A stretch of DNA of 15,875 nucleotides. Source: JBCAWW01 sp039024315 (GTDB lineage Bacteria > Bacteroidota > Bacteroidia > J057). A program made the position numbers and the translations under genes. Where the stretch lies: the NCBI GenBank assembly GCA_039024315.1, contig JBCCQN010000190.1, positions 1 to 15,875 of the forward strand, given 5' to 3'. Within the stretch, counting starts at the first letter, position 1, and each line of letters starts with the position of its first letter. Positions 14,181 to 15,875 of this stretch are shown in pieces. The notes under the pieces were generated by a model. The model searched no databases. It was not told where the DNA came from and saw only the letters and a program-made list of their open reading frames with translations.

Positions 14181-15875
14181 GTTTACCCGTCATATCGGCT
14201 CGGCAAGAGAAGCAATTGCAACGCTTTTATCAGCGCGCGCAAAAGCATTATGGGTCAAACTATGAAGGGCATCAGATCTTTTTACAACATGCGGCTTTTC
14301 CGATGTTGTTTAGTCCCGATTTGCTTTATCAGATTTGGTTCAATTTTAGGTTATACCCGCTGCGCGGAACGCTCAGTCAAAGCGCAAAGCTGCCTAATAT
14401 GGTAGTTTCTGATTTAATCCTATCTGGCCTTTGCCAAGAAGTCGGCTTTGAACTCTTTCAAATCAATCCCAAGCTACGCCTCTATTTATTGGCCCAGCTT
14501 CAGGAGGATAAGCGTTTTGGGCACCCAAGGGTCCAGTCCCTCGCCCAGTTTTTGCACCAATACAGTCATCAAGTACAACTCCAAAACGCAGATCCTCGTC
14601 TTCAGGAGATTCACCAGCAGCTTTCTATGGCTAGCTTGCACCCAAGGCATGCCGCCCAAGAAATTGGGCGTTCTTTGCAAAAGGCTATGCTCTCCAATGA
14701 GGCCATGGAACAAATGCGGCTCACCAAGCTACTCGAAATGCTTGCCGGTCAGGACGATGCCTTTGAGAGCTTACTCAACTTTAGCCAGCAACTCAAAGGG
14801 GAACTCACCGGTAGGGAAAAGATCACTCATGATACGGAGTCTGTCGCCAATCTTGTCATCACCGAAGAAGCCGATCAAGATACCATCCTCAAATTAGAGG
14901 TGCCAGAGCGTTTGCGCAGCAAACTCAAAACCTTTAGGGATACCGATCGCGAAGCTTGGACCGAAGCCATTAGGCGCATCGAAGCTGCGCGCGCGCAAGG
15001 ACTCAAACGACTTAGTCTCAATAAACTAGGCTTGACTCGCCTACCTGAACAGCTCTGGGACCTTAGCGAATTGGAAGAATTAGGTTTACAACGCAATCAA
15101 CTCAGCGAAATCCCACAAGGCATCGCCAAACTACAAAAGCTCAAAAACCTGAATCTGAGTTATAATCCACTCCAAACTTTACCCAATTCCTTTTATGCCC
15201 TCAATAATCTCAAAAAGCTCCTGATCCATCATGCTGATCTCGACGAAATTCCTCCTCCCCTACTCCTCATGGAAAATTTAACTCACTTAGACGTGGGAAA
15301 TAACCATATCAGCCAGCTACCAGAGGAGCTTACTTACCTTTCCGGCATCAAACGCCTCTATCTCAACGATAATCAGCTCGAAGAAATCCCTGAGATCATT
15401 GGACGTTTTGAAAGACTTGAGATCCTCCAATTGCAAAACAATCGGATTAGGCGTTTACCGGAGGTGCTGCAAAATCTTGAAGGCCTCAAAGAAAACGCCC
15501 AAAAGAGCCCTTGGCAAAATGGTTTGCGCTTGGAGGGGAATCCCGTAGTGGAAGATTTGAACCCTCGTTGGCTAGATGCTCAGCCCCATGACTTACTAGC
15601 TCAATTGTTCAATCCCGAGATTCCCGCAGAGGAAGGGGACTTCACTGGCACTCCACCGCCTGCAGAGTCTGAAGCCGTCGAAGCAGAAAATTACTACAAT
15701 GACTTCCACCAAAACGAGCAGGAGGGTGGTCGCAGATTGTACGCGCTTTTGATTGGTATTGATCGCTATGGGGAAGGTATCGAGCCTCTGGAAGGTTGTG
15801 AGAACGATGTCAGAGCCATGCAAGACTTCCTCCGTCGCCAACTCAATTTCAATGGGCATAGCTACCAAATCATGA
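14177..15875 (+). CDS. LRR-caspase protein of the MoxR-vWA system, partial (runs off the window)
   Basis: Open frame of 566 codons without a stop, starting at ATG 14177, which overlaps the vWA stop codon. Residues 1-240 are helical and carry a conserved motif set: LQHAAFPMLFSPDLLYQIWFNF (about 36-57), then VVSDLILSGLCQEVGFELFQ (about 77-96) and LAQFLHQYSHQ. I recognise the pattern from third components encoded with MoxR/vWA pairs, where it is fused to varied C-terminal domains. Residues 275-460 contain about seven leucine-rich repeats of the LxxLxLxxNxLxxLPxxI type plus a C-terminal cap (LRLEGNPVVEDL). After a linker, a caspase (C14) domain begins at about 519 (RRLYALLIGIDRYG, LEGCENDVRAM, FLRRQL). 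Its catalytic His and Cys lie beyond the window. LRRs probably bind a ligand or partner, with the caspase as output. No signal peptide or membrane segment is seen, so it is cytosolic. Confidence 0.93.
   Translation, partial: MSLPVISARQEKQLQRFYQRAQKHYGSNYEGHQIFLQHAAFPMLFSPDLLYQIWFNFRLYPLRGTLSQSAKLPNMVVSDLILSGLCQEVGFELFQINPKLRLYLLAQLQEDKRFGHPRVQSLAQFLHQYSHQVQLQNADPRLQEIHQQLSMASLHPRHAAQEIGRSLQKAMLSNEAMEQMRLTKLLEMLAGQDDAFESLLNFSQQLKGELTGREKITHDTESVANLVITEEADQDTILKLEVPERLRSKLKTFRDTDREAWTEAIRRIEAARAQGLKRLSLNKLGLTRLPEQLWDLSELEELGLQRNQLSEIPQGIAKLQKLKNLNLSYNPLQTLPNSFYALNNLKKLLIHHADLDEIPPPLLLMENLTHLDVGNNHISQLPEELTYLSGIKRLYLNDNQLEEIPEIIGRFERLEILQLQNNRIRRLPEVLQNLEGLKENAQKSPWQNGLRLEGNPVVEDLNPRWLDAQPHDLLAQLFNPEIPAEEGDFTGTPPPAESEAVEAENYYNDFHQNEQEGGRRLYALLIGIDRYGEGIEPLEGCENDVRAMQDFLRRQLNFNGHSYQIM
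14357..14373 (-). repeat. Dispersed repeat copy inside the LRR-caspase gene
   Basis: The 17 bp are identical to 4922-4938 in the same orientation. It encodes PLRGTL between two conserved blocks of the N-terminal domain and is followed by the similar AAGCGCAAAGC (14380-14390). This suggests that a repeat was inserted in frame into a loop. Confidence 0.55.

Noticed and set aside
1..15875. CRISPR array, tRNA or rRNA genes, insertion sequence transposases
   Set aside because: No regularly spaced direct repeats, no cloverleaf-like sequence and no transposase or integrase motif seen on either strand.

Overview
The window looks like chromosome of a marine or aquatic Bacteroidota bacterium, possibly Saprospiraceae (Saprospira/Lewinella-like). 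Reasons: TAnnTTTG-type -7 promoter boxes, no purine-rich ribosome binding sites, lipoproteins with a Cys right after the signal peptide, a CarH/LitR-like MerR regulator of the type common in this phylum, and large genes carrying caspase, CHAT and LRR domains. Genus-level placement is a guess.

Left part (1-6.9 kb) is ordinary chromosome. A MerR-family regulator (cut by the window edge) is divergent from an unknown lipoprotein gene. The 87-bp gap between them holds a perfect 10-bp inverted repeat that overlaps the -7 box. Next come a lipid-anchored M16 zinc peptidase, a strong terminator, a GNAT acetyltransferase, and on the minus strand ahcY (S-adenosylhomocysteine hydrolase). ahcY has its own promoter and a terminator hairpin that fits the minus-strand RNA.

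Right part (7.26 kb to the window end) is the striking region. Five co-directional genes (gaps of 23, 10 and 33 bp, then a 4-bp overlap) encode: (i) a 1063-aa protein with an N-terminal caspase (C14) and a C-terminal lipase-like alpha/beta hydrolase; (ii) a CHAT protease followed by a P-loop-like region whose Walker A lysine is replaced by Gln; (iii) a MoxR-type AAA+ ATPase with all its motifs; (iv) a vWA protein of the CoxE-like kind that usually partners MoxR; (v) a large protein, open at the window end, with an N-terminal conserved helical domain, leucine-rich repeats and the start of a second caspase domain. MoxR + vWA + a variable third protein is the core of the 'ternary' NTP-dependent conflict systems described by comparative genomics. 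Here that core is joined to three separate clan-CD protease folds and a lipase. My reading (inference) is an inducible proteolytic, membrane-attacking immunity or cell-suicide module: MoxR/vWA as NTP-dependent switch, LRR as possible sensor, and a protease cascade releasing or activating the lipase.

A short hairpin-forming repeat (AGCGTTCCGC-N-AGCGG type) is scattered through the window, between genes, in a terminator and inside coding sequence. One copy shows a compensatory base-pair change.
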